From Oribacterium sp. (lineage in GTDB: Bacteria > Bacillota_A > Clostridia > Lachnospirales > Lachnospiraceae), in assembly GCA_004554245.1 (NCBI GenBank), contig SFND01000007.1, positions 1 to 64,000 of the forward strand: a stretch of DNA of 64,000 bases, written 5' to 3'. Shown here piece by piece: positions 1-7,785 of the stretch. Both the position numbers and the translations under genes were made by a program. The notes under the pieces were generated by a model that saw nothing but the letters and a program-made list of their open reading frames with translations, was not told where the DNA came from and did no database searches. Position 1 is the stretch's first letter. Each line of letters starts with the position of its first letter.

Positions 1-306
1 CTGTACCGCATCAAGTTCAAGAGAGACATTTTCAAGGACCTGTCCCGTTTGGAATCTTCCTACAGCAAGAAGAAAAACGAGGATGGGTCCTTCGCCATCG
101 AGGATCTGGAGATCTTCGAGAATGTGGCCTACATTATGGCCTACCATGCCGACCGCACCATCCCGGACAACATTGACGACTGGCTCGACCAGTTTGAGAT
201 GTTCTCCATCTACGAAATCCTTCCGGAGATTCTGGAGCTGTGGGGTTCCAATCTGGTGACTGATGTGGCTTCTAAAAAAAACTCCAGCGCAGCAGCCGTG
301 AAATGA
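1..306 (+). CDS. Phage tail assembly chaperone-like protein, 5' end outside the window
   Basis: The frame is open from base 1 (first residues LYRIKFKRDIFKDLS), so the true start lies upstream. About 101 residues are visible, acidic and ending in a Lys/Ser/Ala tail. The length, charge and the ATGA overlap with a tiny second gene match the tail-chaperone pair found before tape-measure genes in Bacillota siphophages. That family assignment is from memory of such cassettes, not from a motif. No tape-measure gene follows, so the cassette is cut short and is probably a prophage or ICE remnant. Confidence 0.5.
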   Translation: MYRIKFKRDIFKDLSRLESSYSKKKNEDGSFAIEDLEIFENVAYIMAYHADRTIPDNIDDWLDQFEMFSIYEILPEILELWGSNLVTDVASKKNSSAAAVK

Positions 307-467
307 CCACGGCTCTGTTCCTCCTGCGATGCACCGAGATTGGTATTGCCATCGCTGACCTTGACCTCCTCACCATCGGGCTTGTGATGGATATGTGGAC
401 GGAAAAAGGCAACGATGGCGTGACCTACCAGAAGGTCGCATCGCAGGAGGACTTTGACCGGTTCTGA
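303..467 (+). CDS. Small phage tail-cassette protein (54 aa)
   Basis: This gene starts at the ATG overlapping the TGA of the preceding gene (ATGA). It encodes MTTALFLLRCTEIGIAIADL followed by a short acidic tail ending EDFDRF. Translationally coupled tiny ORFs of this type follow tail assembly chaperone genes in Gram-positive prophages; the role is inferred from position only. The expected tape-measure gene is missing downstream, where the sequence becomes AT-rich and non-phage. A Leu/Ile-rich N-terminal half is the only other visible feature. Confidence 0.5.
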   Translation: MTTALFLLRCTEIGIAIADLDLLTIGLVMDMWTEKGNDGVTYQKVASQEDFDRF

Positions 468-490
468 TGGTAGAAGTGTTCACACTCTTG

Positions 491-499
491 TGCTATAAT
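491..499 (+). promoter_or_regulatory. Extended -10 promoter candidate
   Basis: TGCTATAAT forms an extended -10 (TGn plus TATAAT). No good -35 sits 16-18 bases upstream. It could drive the 41-codon ORF at 539. Confidence 0.35.
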
Positions 500-538
500 T
501 ATTTTGATAAATCGTAGTTTGTAACGAAGATATTTGCG

Positions 539-664
539 ATGAAAGGAATTAAGATTGAGTTATTGGGGATTGCAATAATACTTTTAGGAATTGCTGTGAC
601 AACAAATAATTTTTGGGGATATGTCCTAGGTGTTCTTGGATTTGGCGTTGCTGTAGTTGGCTGA
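539..664 (+). CDS. Small hydrophobic protein, possibly truncated by a nonsense change
   Basis: ATG at 539 opens a 41-residue ORF, MKGIKIELLGIAIILLGIAV and onward, essentially one or two membrane segments with an NNFWG turn. The TGA at 662 is followed in frame by FLKDNH and a second stop at 683-685. A TGG to TGA change may therefore have removed a short polar C-terminus. No strong ribosome binding site is visible. Function is unknown. It may be a decayed membrane peptide gene in the AT-rich accessory stretch. Confidence 0.3.
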   Translation: MKGIKIELLGIAIILLGIAVTTNNFWGYVLGVLGFGVAVVG

Positions 665-791
665 TTTCTAAAAGATAATCACTGATAACTTCTTGTTTGA
701 AAAATTGAGAAAACGTAATATTGAACAAAAAAGAAATGCACAGTTCTTAGCTTATCGTGAACTGTGCATTTTTGTAAATAAATACTTTTAA

Positions 792-1145
792 TTAGCCGAT
801 TACGGCATCCTCTGCTGTAAAATGTTCCAGAGAATTTTCTTTTACCTGAATGCAGATATAAGTAATTCCAGAAATATCGGATGCAAAAAACTGACGCTTT
901 GCAGCAGGTGCGATTTTTAGCCAGTCTCCAGTTGAAAGGCTAATTTCTTCTCCATCAATTATGGCTTTGCCGTTACCTGAAAGAATTCCATAGATTTCTT
1001 CATTTTCTTTATGAGAATGAACAAATGGGACATTTGCTCCTGCAGGTAGTTCGTTTAAACTGATTTCTGCACCTGTTAAAGACAACTTTTCATGCAGCTC
1101 AATTCGGTTTTCCTTTCCAATAGTTGTTTTTGTGTAATTTGCCAT
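792..1145 (-). CDS. Small cupin-domain protein
   Basis: This encodes a 117-residue single-domain cupin. The start is the ATG of MANYTKTT, placed 5 bases after a GGAGG; an earlier in-frame ATG at 1157 overlaps that ribosome binding site and is less likely. Cupin motif 1 is seen in HSHKENEEIYGILSGNGK (two His and Glu metal ligands) and motif 2 around the GDWLKIAPAAKRQFFA segment, where the usual second-motif His is absent. Such proteins bind a metal and a small molecule; the ligand cannot be read from sequence. It is divergent from an HxlR regulator with 140 bases between starts, so HxlR control in response to a redox or electrophile signal is likely. Confidence 0.75.
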   Translation of the reverse strand: MANYTKTTIGKENRIELHEKLSLTGAEISLNELPAGANVPFVHSHKENEEIYGILSGNGKAIIDGEEISLSTGDWLKIAPAAKRQFFASDISGITYICIQVKENSLEHFTAEDAVIG

Positions 1146-1210
1146 AATAACCTCCATAGTTAATTTGTAGTTTCTGGTTGCTTGGTATTAGTATAGTGTG
1201 AGACACATAC

Positions 1211-1233
1211 AAAAACAGGTACGCACCTTTTTG
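1211..1233. promoter_or_regulatory. Candidate HxlR operator between divergent genes
   Basis: Bases 1217-1228 read AGGTACGCACCT, an inverted repeat of AGGT/ACCT flanked by AAAAAC on the left and TTTTT on the right, so symmetry extends over about 22 bases. It lies upstream of a minus-strand -10 (TATACT at 1190-1195) for the cupin gene and upstream of the HxlR gene. Binding by HxlR is inferred. Confidence 0.4.
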
Positions 1234-1285
1234 TAACTGTACACTCAAAAATGAATGTGTTACAATAGACTCGGAGGTGAGAATT

Positions 1286-1624
1286 ATGCGAGCAAAAGAA
1301 GAATTACCAGAATGCCCAGTTGCAACAGCAGTATCCCTCATCGGAGGAAAATGGAAACTGCTGATTTTGCGTAACTTGAAAGAGCGTCCATGGAGATTCA
1401 ATGAGCTACAACGAAGTATAGATGGTATTTCACAAAAGGTTTTGACAGATAGTTTAAGACAAATGATGAGTGATGGACTGGCATATCGCCACGATTACCA
1501 TGAACAGCCACCGAGAGTTGAATACGGTTTAACAGAACTCGGAACAAAAATGCTTCCAATTATTAATTCACTTGCTGACTTTGGTAACTACTATAAATCA
1601 ATTATTGAACAGAATTTGGCATAG
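1286..1624 (+). CDS. HxlR-family winged-helix transcriptional regulator
   Basis: This encodes 112 residues of a typical HxlR domain: CPVATAVSLIGGKWKLLILR, then RFNELQRSIDGISQKVLTD (recognition helix region) and a wing around EQPPRVEYGLTELG. The Cys in ECPVATA is at the position used for redox sensing in HypR/YodB-type members. The chosen ATG follows GGAGGTGA by 5-6 bases; a GTG at 1277 lies inside that ribosome binding site. HxlR proteins act as dimers and often sense electrophiles or disulfide stress. It is divergent to the cupin gene and 20 bases upstream of the alkyl-DNA methyltransferase, with which it may be cotranscribed. Confidence 0.85.
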   Translation: MRAKEELPECPVATAVSLIGGKWKLLILRNLKERPWRFNELQRSIDGISQKVLTDSLRQMMSDGLAYRHDYHEQPPRVEYGLTELGTKMLPIINSLADFGNYYKSIIEQNLA

Positions 1625-1644
1625 CTTGTGAGGTGACAGTTAAA

Positions 1645-2142
1645 ATGACATCTATTCAATACTATGATTCGCCGTTGGGGCGCATACGAATGGAGGCAGA
1701 TGAGGTCGGTCTGACAGGACTATGGTTTGAAGGCTCAAAATACGATCGGATACCGAATGAATACTTAGAGCAGGAGACGGAGATTCTGTTGGAAGGGAAG
1801 CGATGGCTGGATCAATACTTCTGTGGGCAGAAACCGGATTTCCTACCGCCATTACATCCGAAGGGATCCGCGTTCCAGATGACGGTCTGGGATATACTTC
1901 TGAAGATTCCATATGGTGAGACGATAAGCTACGGCGAGATCGCACATAAAATAGCTGAGAAGCGAGGGATTTCCAGGATGTCAGCGCAGGCTGTCGGCGG
2001 AGCGGTCGGACATAATCCCATCGCGATCATCATTCCATGTCATCGGGTCGTGGGCGCAGATGGCAGCTTGACGGGGTATGCCGGCGGGCTTGATAAAAAA
2101 ATCAAACTGCTGGAACTGGAGCATACTGCCTCTGTATTGTGA
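1645..2142 (+). CDS. ogt: Methylated-DNA--protein-cysteine methyltransferase
   Basis: This encodes a suicide DNA-repair protein that moves O6-alkyl groups from guanine to its own cysteine. The 165 residues include the acceptor motif PCHRV (Cys about 132), the DNA-binding helix region YGEIA...SAQAVGGAVGHNP, and an N-terminal MGMT fold without the Zn-binding AdaA part. The ATG start follows GAGGTGA by 8 bases; a GTG at 1633 overlaps that site. It lies just after the HxlR gene on the same strand, so it may belong to the same stress-responsive transcript. Ogt versus AdaB naming is arbitrary. Confidence 0.9.
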   Translation: MTSIQYYDSPLGRIRMEADEVGLTGLWFEGSKYDRIPNEYLEQETEILLEGKRWLDQYFCGQKPDFLPPLHPKGSAFQMTVWDILLKIPYGETISYGEIAHKIAEKRGISRMSAQAVGGAVGHNPIAIIIPCHRVVGADGSLTGYAGGLDKKIKLLELEHTASVL

Positions 2143-2222
2143 GATGATGAACATTCCATGGTGTGCATGGAATTGACAAGAAGAATCAACAGTACAAATT
2201 GGAATTTATGGAGGTGTTTAGA

Positions 2223-2432
2223 ATGAAACAGAAAGTACCTATGATATGCAACATTGTGAGTCTCATTCTGTTGATTGTATTTGTTATTAAGAGCATCGTT
2301 GATTATACTCAATACTCAACATCGCTAAACTCTGCGCCTTTTTATTTGTGGGTGTTAGTAAATGCTTTGTTTTTGGTAATTCCTGCAATTATTGTGTTCG
2401 TTATTGGATTCGTTGTAAAGAAGAAACAGTAA
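2223..2432 (+). CDS. Small two-helix membrane protein, unknown function
   Basis: This encodes 69 residues with two predicted membrane helices (about residues 7-25 and 42-63), separated by a polar loop rich in Ser, Tyr and Asn, and ending KKKQ. ATG follows GGAGGTG at good distance. I do not recognise a family. It sits at the end of the AT-rich accessory stretch, after the methyltransferase, with no clear partner. A holin-like or small stress membrane protein are possibilities that the sequence does not decide. Confidence 0.5.
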   Translation: MKQKVPMICNIVSLILLIVFVIKSIVDYTQYSTSLNSAPFYLWVLVNALFLVIPAIIVFVIGFVVKKKQ

Positions 2433-2864
2433 ACAATTTTCATCTTGTCTCTGCCACGCTGATGAAAGCGTCTGGAAGTCAAGTGGAAGTTCATCTATTC
2501 CTATGGTATATTGAACGAGGTGCTTCTGAATCGAATACGGTGAAATATGGAGCACAGAGCATTTTCTACCCTGTGCTTCTTTTTATAAAGACCTATCGTT
2601 AAAAATGCAACCCCCTAGAGAAATTTTGCACCCCCCTAGGGTAAAAAACGGGAAGTCTACCTTATAACGATAGAAAATGCGAAAAATGCGCGGTATTCCT
2701 GCACCCCCTTGGAGACTACGATTTGACTACTATCGACTTCCGCATTTTGCTCGTTTACGCCCTTTTATGCGGTTTCTGTAAAAGAACGCAGATGTCGAGC
2801 AAATGCAGACACTGCGCATAAAGCGCAAAAATACGTCGTTTTAAGGCATAGAAGGAGAAAAATA
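2433..2864. other. Gene-free region with three TGCA-C5 repeats
   Basis: I see no convincing gene here. The segment 2606-2714 contains three imperfect copies of TGCAMCCCCCTWGRG (2606-2620, 2627-2641, 2700-2714). An inverted pair TATCGTTA (2594-2601) / TAACGATA (2665-2672) brackets the first two. Bases 2441-2470 share the core CTTGTCTCTGC...GCTGATGAAA with 3961-4000. The AT-rich composition of the first 2.8 kb ends here, so this may mark the edge of an integrated segment. Confidence 0.5.
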
Positions 2865-3149
2865 ATGAGACATCGCATACTTTTCGTGTGCCACGGCAAC
2901 ATCTGTCGCAGCGTTTCTGCACAGTACATTTTTCAGGATATGGTGAACCGGCGGGGGCTTGCCGGAGAGTTCGTGATCGATTCGGCGGCGACGTCGAAGG
3001 AGGAGATCGGGAATGCGATTTATCCGCCGATGAAGGCGGCGCTGGAGCGGAGGGGTGTGACGGACTACTGGCGGAGACATTGGCCGAAGGTGTATGATAG
3101 GGGCATACGCTTTCAGAAAGCGCAAATGAATGACTTGAATGGAGGCTAG
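2865..3149 (+). pseudogene. Truncated low-molecular-weight protein tyrosine phosphatase
   Basis: The N-terminus carries the LMW-PTP P-loop CHGNICRS (Cys 9, Arg 15) and the following helix, with homology-like sequence to about residue 65 (ALERRGV). The last 30 residues (TDYWRRHWPKVYDRG onward) do not look like the family, and the C-terminal catalytic Asp-Pro region is absent: 94 residues against about 150 in the family. The usual Pro after CRS is replaced by Val. Good ribosome binding site (GAAGGAG). A frameshift or deletion with decay is likely, and a related fragment of the 3' half reappears at 4051-4081. Activity is unlikely. Confidence 0.65.
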
Positions 3150-3152
3150 GTT

Positions 3153-3566
3153 ATGTGGTTTGTTTTCGCGTTACTGTCTGCGGTGTTTGCGGCGCTGACA
3201 TCGATTCTTGCGAAGATCGGGATCGAAGGTGTGAATTCGAATCTTGCGACGGCGATTCGGACGATGGTGGTTCTCGCGATGGCATGGGGAATGGTGTTTC
3301 TGACGCATGCGCAGAGTGGGATCGGATCGATCAGTCGGAAGAGCTGGCTGTTTCTGATTCTGTCCGGACTCGCGACCGGTGCGTCGTGGCTCTGTTACTA
3401 TCGTGCGCTACAGGTCGGAGAGGCCTCAAAGGTGGTGCCGATCGATAAGCTGAGCGTGGTCATCACCCTCGTGCTGGCATTTTTGCTGCTGCATGAAGAG
3501 GTATCCGTGAAGGATGTTGTAGGCTGTGTACTGATCGGGGCAGGTACGCTGATGATGGTACTATGA
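3153..3566 (+). CDS. Single-domain EamA/DMT-family transporter
   Basis: This encodes 137 residues with about five membrane helices, a half-size EamA protein (the family usually has two EamA repeats). The C-terminal stretch HEEVSVKDVVGCVLIGAGTL is the classic EamA end. It starts at ATG 3153 after GGAGGC, 3 bases after the truncated phosphatase gene, so the two are transcribed together. Half-size members are thought to function as homodimers, exporting small metabolites. The substrate is not readable from the sequence. Confidence 0.8.
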   Translation: MWFVFALLSAVFAALTSILAKIGIEGVNSNLATAIRTMVVLAMAWGMVFLTHAQSGIGSISRKSWLFLILSGLATGASWLCYYRALQVGEASKVVPIDKLSVVITLVLAFLLLHEEVSVKDVVGCVLIGAGTLMMVL

Positions 3567-3624
3567 GATAACTTGGAATTTATCAAAAAATGAGGAATAG
3601 TTGAAATGGAGGCGCTATAATAAC

Positions 3625-3948
3625 ATGAAGATTGAAGGGAACCAGAAAGAACTGGATGCAATGGTAGAATTTCATAAGGGAAACCGTGTCGAGGGGCTGA
3701 GACTGCAAGAAGAATTTGCAGCGGAATTTCGTAAGGAGTATAGAGACAAAGATCACTGTCCTTGCCTGAAAGCCTGTCGTTACCACGGAAACTGTAAGGA
3801 ATGTGTAGCAATCCACAGAGCCCATCAGGAACATGTTCCAAATTGTATGCGACCATTGATTAATAAAAAGTTGAAATTGATGTCAGAATTGACAGAGCAT
3901 ACCCTGGCAAATGAAATAGAAGCTCCACATGAGATTTTAAGAAAATAG
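3625..3948 (+). CDS. Cysteine-rich putative zinc-binding protein
   Basis: This encodes 107 residues: an N-terminal charged helical part (about 1-45) and a C-terminal Cys/His cluster CPCLKACRYHGNCKECVAIH followed by PNCMRPL, giving six Cys and several His that suit one or two zinc or Fe-S sites. I have seen this CPC-x3-C-x2-HGNC-x2-C arrangement in short uncharacterised proteins of anaerobic Bacillota, but know no established function. The ATG follows GGAGG by about 9 bases; an upstream in-frame TTG is less likely. Confidence 0.6.
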   Translation: MKIEGNQKELDAMVEFHKGNRVEGLRLQEEFAAEFRKEYRDKDHCPCLKACRYHGNCKECVAIHRAHQEHVPNCMRPLINKKLKLMSELTEHTLANEIEAPHEILRK

Positions 3949-3960
3949 GCAAGTCAGATT

Positions 3961-4081
3961 CCAGCTTGTCTCTGCAATGCTGATGAAACACGCTGATGAA
4001 AGCAGATATGATCGAAAATGCGCTGGGGATAACAGACGCAGATCGCGAAGGGATGTGACGGACTGCTGGTGAAGACATCAG
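3961..4081 (+). repeat. Scrambled partial copy of 2441-2470 and 3054-3080
   Basis: The segment 3964-3988 matches 2444-2467 over the core CTTGTCTCTGC..GCTGATGAAA, and GATGAAA then repeats as CGCTGATGAAAGC. Bases 4053-4079 match the 3' part of the truncated phosphatase gene (3054-3080, GTGTGACGGACTACTGG versus ATGTGACGGACTGCTGG). The same two blocks are thus present in the same order but 500 bases closer together, like an internal deletion product of a duplicated copy. Confidence 0.5.
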
Positions 4082-4186
4082 CATAAAAGCCTTGAGCTCA
4101 GATGGTAAAATCAAGAGAAAAAAGCTGATACCATGTTATAATAAATGCAGGTAGGAATTCAGACTTTGCAGAACAGGAGGCAGCAT

Positions 4187-4834
4187 ATGAAGAAACTGGT
4201 GATTGCAGCGGGCGGAATCGTGATCGTCATCGTAGCAGCTTTCTTCCTGTACCGTCATTTTGTTATAAACAGCATTATGGATGGACCATTCATGGAAAAT
4301 ATAACCCCGGATGAAAGCGAGGCGGAGCATGAGTCAGCAAGAGAACCAGAGGCAGCGTCAGCACAGAAGCCAGCGCCAGCGTCAGCGCGGGAGCCGAAGC
4401 AGGCGATGACGCTGGCGCTTTCGAAAACAGCAGCTCTGGTGGAGCTTTCCTGGCATCAGAGTGCGATGAATCATGACGAGTGTTTCGATTTCTGTTTGAA
4501 GACCACGGAGGAGAATCCGGAGCAGCCGTATCTCTACTGCTCCTATACAGATCCGGAGACGCGTGAGCGCATCGAGCTCGGAGATGAGATGTTCATCTAC
4601 AAGCTGGAGCGCTGCCCGCGTATCCCTCATGAGCGCTGGCAGGAGCTGGCGAACTATCTGCGAAAAGCAGAACTCGCTCCATATCAGTCACCGAACCCGG
4701 AGCTTCTCGACGGCACCGACAGTAAGCTGGAGCTCACCTGGTCTGCAGACGGACAGCAGCTCACGGAAAGCTTCGATGGCAGATCTGCCGACGGCCTCCT
4801 CGAACTGCTGCAGGACATCACGAAAGGGGTCTGA
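4187..4834 (+). CDS. Membrane-anchored extracytoplasmic protein, unknown function
   Basis: This encodes 215 residues: short cytoplasmic MKK, one membrane helix (about 3-24), an Ala/Glu/Pro-rich linker (about 42-78) with the repeated AREPE/AREPK motif, then a globular domain with Cys pairs (ECFDFCLKT, PYLYCSY) that could be disulfide bonded outside the cell. The ATG follows AGGAGG by 6 bases. I do not recognise the C-terminal domain. The stop codon is the TGA inside a GGGGTCTGACCCC repeat, so the final ..TKGV may be an acquired tail. No operon partners. Confidence 0.6.
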   Translation: MKKLVIAAGGIVIVIVAAFFLYRHFVINSIMDGPFMENITPDESEAEHESAREPEAASAQKPAPASAREPKQAMTLALSKTAALVELSWHQSAMNHDECFDFCLKTTEENPEQPYLYCSYTDPETRERIELGDEMFIYKLERCPRIPHERWQELANYLRKAELAPYQSPNPELLDGTDSKLELTWSADGQQLTESFDGRSADGLLELLQDITKGV

Positions 4835-4909
4835 CCCCACTAAAGGGGTCTGACCCCATTAAATATTTCTAAACAAAATCTAAAATTCAAGTTTATGGGG
4901 TCAGACCCC
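4826..4909. repeat. GGGGTCTGACCCC-family element, copy 1
   Basis: The 13-mer GGGGTCTGACCCC occurs at 4826-4838 and 4845-4857, and its complement form GGGGTCAGACCCC at 4897-4909. The last two enclose an AT-rich spacer of 39 bases (ATTAAATATTTCTAAAC...). The right side continues into CTTAAG (4921-4926), as at 17080 and 36030. The first TGA is the stop codon of the upstream gene. Confidence 0.85.
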
Positions 4910-4930
4910 CTTACAAAATTCTTAAGAAAA

Positions 4931-4964
4931 GAAGTGCGGAGATCCGTTTCCGGCACTTCTTTTT
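4931..4964 (+). terminator. Rho-independent terminator
   Basis: GAAGTGC (4931-4937) pairs with GCACTTC (4953-4959), helped by CGGA/TCCG, followed by five T. It ends transcription of the 4187 gene downstream of the repeat. Confidence 0.75.
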
Positions 4965-5036
4965 CGTATCTTAAAAATCTGTAAAACGAGGTGAAATTTC
5001 TTAAGAAACTATGGTGAAACTGTAAGATGTGCGATA

Positions 5037-5065
5037 TTGATATCAAGAATTTTATTCTGTAATAT
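5037..5065 (+). promoter_or_regulatory. Promoter of the choline-binding-repeat gene
   Basis: TTGATA (5037-5042) and TAATAT (5060-5065) are spaced by 17 bases. They leave a leader of about 125 bases, in which 5098-5172 faintly resembles a c-di-GMP-I aptamer (see findings). Confidence 0.5.
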
Positions 5066-5195
5066 GGATGATAGAAGAAGATATTTTTATCTATCATGTT
5101 CGCAATTGCAGGTTCGATGCGAAGCCGACACGCAGCAGGCCCTCTCGCTTACTTATGCCGACTGCCTTTGCACTCTATGATGAAAGGAGCATCCT

Positions 5196-6551
5196 ATGAA
5201 GCACCGTACATTTAAACTTTTCGCTTCGACTGTTGTTTTCGCGGCATTGACCTCATTCACCGCACTGGCAGCTACGGCGATCAACTCCGTGAATTTCACC
5301 TTTACGATCGACGGCGACACGAACATCGCGGATGGCTACAACGAACCGACGATCGACATCAGCTCCCAGTATGGCTATGAGGTGTACGACTGCACCGTAT
5401 CCGCCAGCGACACTTCCCTCGCTTCAGGTAAGAACCCGGTGAGCTATACATTGACCCTCACCGCAGACCGGGGCTACTACTTCCCGAACGCGAACAGCAT
5501 CCAGGTGACCGGAAACGGCATCACGGAAATCACGAAGAAAACGACGAGCGGCTGGGACGACAGTGAACTGACCATCAAGTTCAAGGCCTATCCGTATGTC
5601 CGTCTCGCGGCACCGTCCTTCGAAACAGATTTTGACAGTGTGAAGGGCAGCAAATCGAAGACCCAGTCCAGCGGGCGGGACACCTCTGTAAGCATTAACA
5701 AAAACGGCGCTTCGAAGATCGAGTTCGTGGTGAGCTACGTCGATCAGGACGGCGAGTACCGGACGAAGGGCGGCAGCGTCACCGGCTCCACAATCCAGGT
5801 CGGCAGCTACAACAAGCAGTACACCGGCAGTAACAAGTATAAGCAGTCCGCCTATATCCGCGGCATCGCGATCCGGGCGGCGGATGCGAAGAGCTCGAAC
5901 CCGCACCTCGCGCCGAGTAAATGGGTTTACATCTCCAGCGGCATCACCGGTATCGACACCGACGAGTACTTCACCGACTATGCGACCTGGTACGATGTAC
6001 TCGCACGCAGCGGCGGCTCCGGCAGCACCACCTCCCCGTCGACCGGTGGAAGCGTAGGCAGCAACGGCTGGCAGGTGATCAACAACTACTGGTACTACTT
6101 TAGTAACGGTCGCATGATGACCGGCTGGGTTTACGACGGCAGCAACTGGTACTACTGCAATCCGCAGAGCGGCGCGATGATGGCAGGCTGGATCCAGGAT
6201 CCGACGGGGCACTGGTTCCTTCTGAATCAGGCACATGACGGCAGCTACGGACGCCTCCTGTCCGGCTGGCAGCAGGATGGCGGTCGCTGGTTCTACCTGA
6301 ATCCGAACCACGACGGTACCTTCGGCGCCCTTCAGACGGGCTGGCTCAATGTAAACGGCCAGTGGTACTATCTCAATCCGAATCATGATGGCAGCTATGG
6401 GGCCGTGATGACCGGATGGCTGAACCTGAACGGTGCGTACTACTACCTCGACCCGAACAGCGGTAACCCGCGCGGTGTGATGACGACCGGCACGAAGTAC
6501 ATCGACGGACGCGTCCGCGTCTTCGGATCGAACGGCGTACTGATCCGTTGA
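5196..6551 (+). CDS. Secreted cell-wall-binding (choline-binding repeat) protein
   Basis: The protein has 451 residues. A signal peptide (Lys/Arg start, hydrophobic core, ALA-A cleavage near residue 25) leads into an all-beta N-terminal region of unknown family (about 30-270). A Gly/Ser/Thr linker (about 273-288) and roughly six Trp/Tyr-rich repeats of the type GWxxxxxxWYYxNxxGxMxTGW (290-451) follow. These repeats are the CW-binding/choline-binding type and tether proteins to teichoic or lipoteichoic acid. No enzyme motif is seen in the N-terminal part, so an adhesin or surface structural role is likely. ATG follows AAAGGAG. It is monocistronic with its own promoter and terminator. Confidence 0.85.
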   Translation: MKHRTFKLFASTVVFAALTSFTALAATAINSVNFTFTIDGDTNIADGYNEPTIDISSQYGYEVYDCTVSASDTSLASGKNPVSYTLTLTADRGYYFPNANSIQVTGNGITEITKKTTSGWDDSELTIKFKAYPYVRLAAPSFETDFDSVKGSKSKTQSSGRDTSVSINKNGASKIEFVVSYVDQDGEYRTKGGSVTGSTIQVGSYNKQYTGSNKYKQSAYIRGIAIRAADAKSSNPHLAPSKWVYISSGITGIDTDEYFTDYATWYDVLARSGGSGSTTSPSTGGSVGSNGWQVINNYWYYFSNGRMMTGWVYDGSNWYYCNPQSGAMMAGWIQDPTGHWFLLNQAHDGSYGRLLSGWQQDGGRWFYLNPNHDGTFGALQTGWLNVNGQWYYLNPNHDGSYGAVMTGWLNLNGAYYYLDPNSGNPRGVMTTGTKYIDGRVRVFGSNGVLIR

Positions 6552-6575
6552 GATCAACATATTACGGTTTATAAG

Positions 6576-6617
6576 AAAAGGGGCTGTCGCACTATGAAAT
6601 GGTGCGGCAGCTCTTTT
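6576..6617 (+). terminator. Terminator that doubles as a possible IS left end
   Basis: AAAAGGGGCTGTCGCAC (6576-6592) pairs with GTGCGGCAGCTCTTTT (6602-6617). It works as a terminator for the upstream gene. Many IS1182-type elements begin with GGGGCTGTCGCA-like inverted repeats, so this may also be the left end of the dead IS that follows; no matching right end is visible. Confidence 0.55.
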
Positions 6618-6746
6618 GCGTGAGCCCACCCATCGTTAGTGCATGAATGACTATAGATTATTGAGCCCACCCTTGCTCACGCAAAATTCGCAAAAGAAAA
6701 GCCCTGGCTCATTAACTGAACCGGGGCTTTGGTGTAAAATGTAGTC

Positions 6747-7785
6747 ATGCAAAAACAAACATTCACACACCGGGATTATACTCTTTATGGAGGTACGTAT
6801 CAATTAAAACTTCCGATCGATGTGGACTGTATGATCAAAACAAATGATTCTGTACGACTGGTAGATCAATTCGTTGACGAATTAAATCTGGGAGAACTTT
6901 ACAAGACCTACTTTCATTCCACAAGGGAAAATCAAGTCACACCGCGTCAGATGCTGAAAATCGTGCTCTATGCCCACATGTGCAACCTCTATTCTTCACG
7001 TCAAATCGAATCTGCCTGCAGACGCGATATCAACTTTATGTGGCTTCTTGACGGCCGCCCTGCTCCTGATCATGCAACGATCGCCAGATTTATCTCCATT
7101 CACTTCAGTGTCTGTGCGAAAGAGATCATGGCTGAATTCAGCAACCTGCTTTTCGAACTGGGTGAAATATCCGGACATGACATCTTTATCGATGGAACTA
7201 AGATCGAATCGGTCGCCAATAAATACACCTTTGTCTGGAAAAGATCCGTCACGAAACGCATGGCTAAACTAGGGGAATCCCTGTCTGCATTCGTCCAGTC
7301 ATGCGAGGACCTTTATGGGATAAAGGTCGCCTATACAAACGAGGTGAAGATCTATCATCTAAAAAAGCTTCGTAAAAAGCTCTACGCCATCAAGGCTACA
7401 GAAGGTGTCACTTTTGTCCATGGATCAGGCAAGCGAAAGACCGGGCTTCAAAGATCGATAGAGACCCTGTAATCGTATCTCGATAAAAACAAGGAATACA
7501 CCAGGCATCTGCACAACATTGGCGAGAGAAACAGTTATTCCAAAAACAGATCCCGATGCTACCTTCATGCGCATGAAGGAAGACTATATGAGAAACGGTC
7601 AGTTAAAGCCCGGCTATAATCTTCAGCATGGAGTCGACTCCGAATACATCACCTGGCTCACGGTCAGCTGGCATCCGACAGATCGCAGAACGCTGATCCC
7701 GTTCCTGACAGAAATGTATCATTTCCTTGGGTTCCGATACACGAACATCGTTGCTGACTCCGGCTATGAGAGTGAAGAGAATTAA
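6747..7785 (+). pseudogene. IS1182-family transposase, inactivated
   Basis: The N-terminal half is IS1182-like: YKTYFHSTRENQVTPRQMLK, then the DUF772-type region and the first catalytic Asp in HDIFIDGTKIES. A TAA at 7470 stops the frame after ETL, but the protein continues beyond it (SYLDKNKEYTRHLHNIGERN). A +1 shift near 7525-7550 then leads to DPDATFMRMKEDYMRNGQ and the second Asp region VADSGYESEEN. The frame ends at a TAA that begins the palindrome at 7785. Nonsense change, frameshift and loss of the last third (including the catalytic Glu) make it non-functional. Confidence 0.85.
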
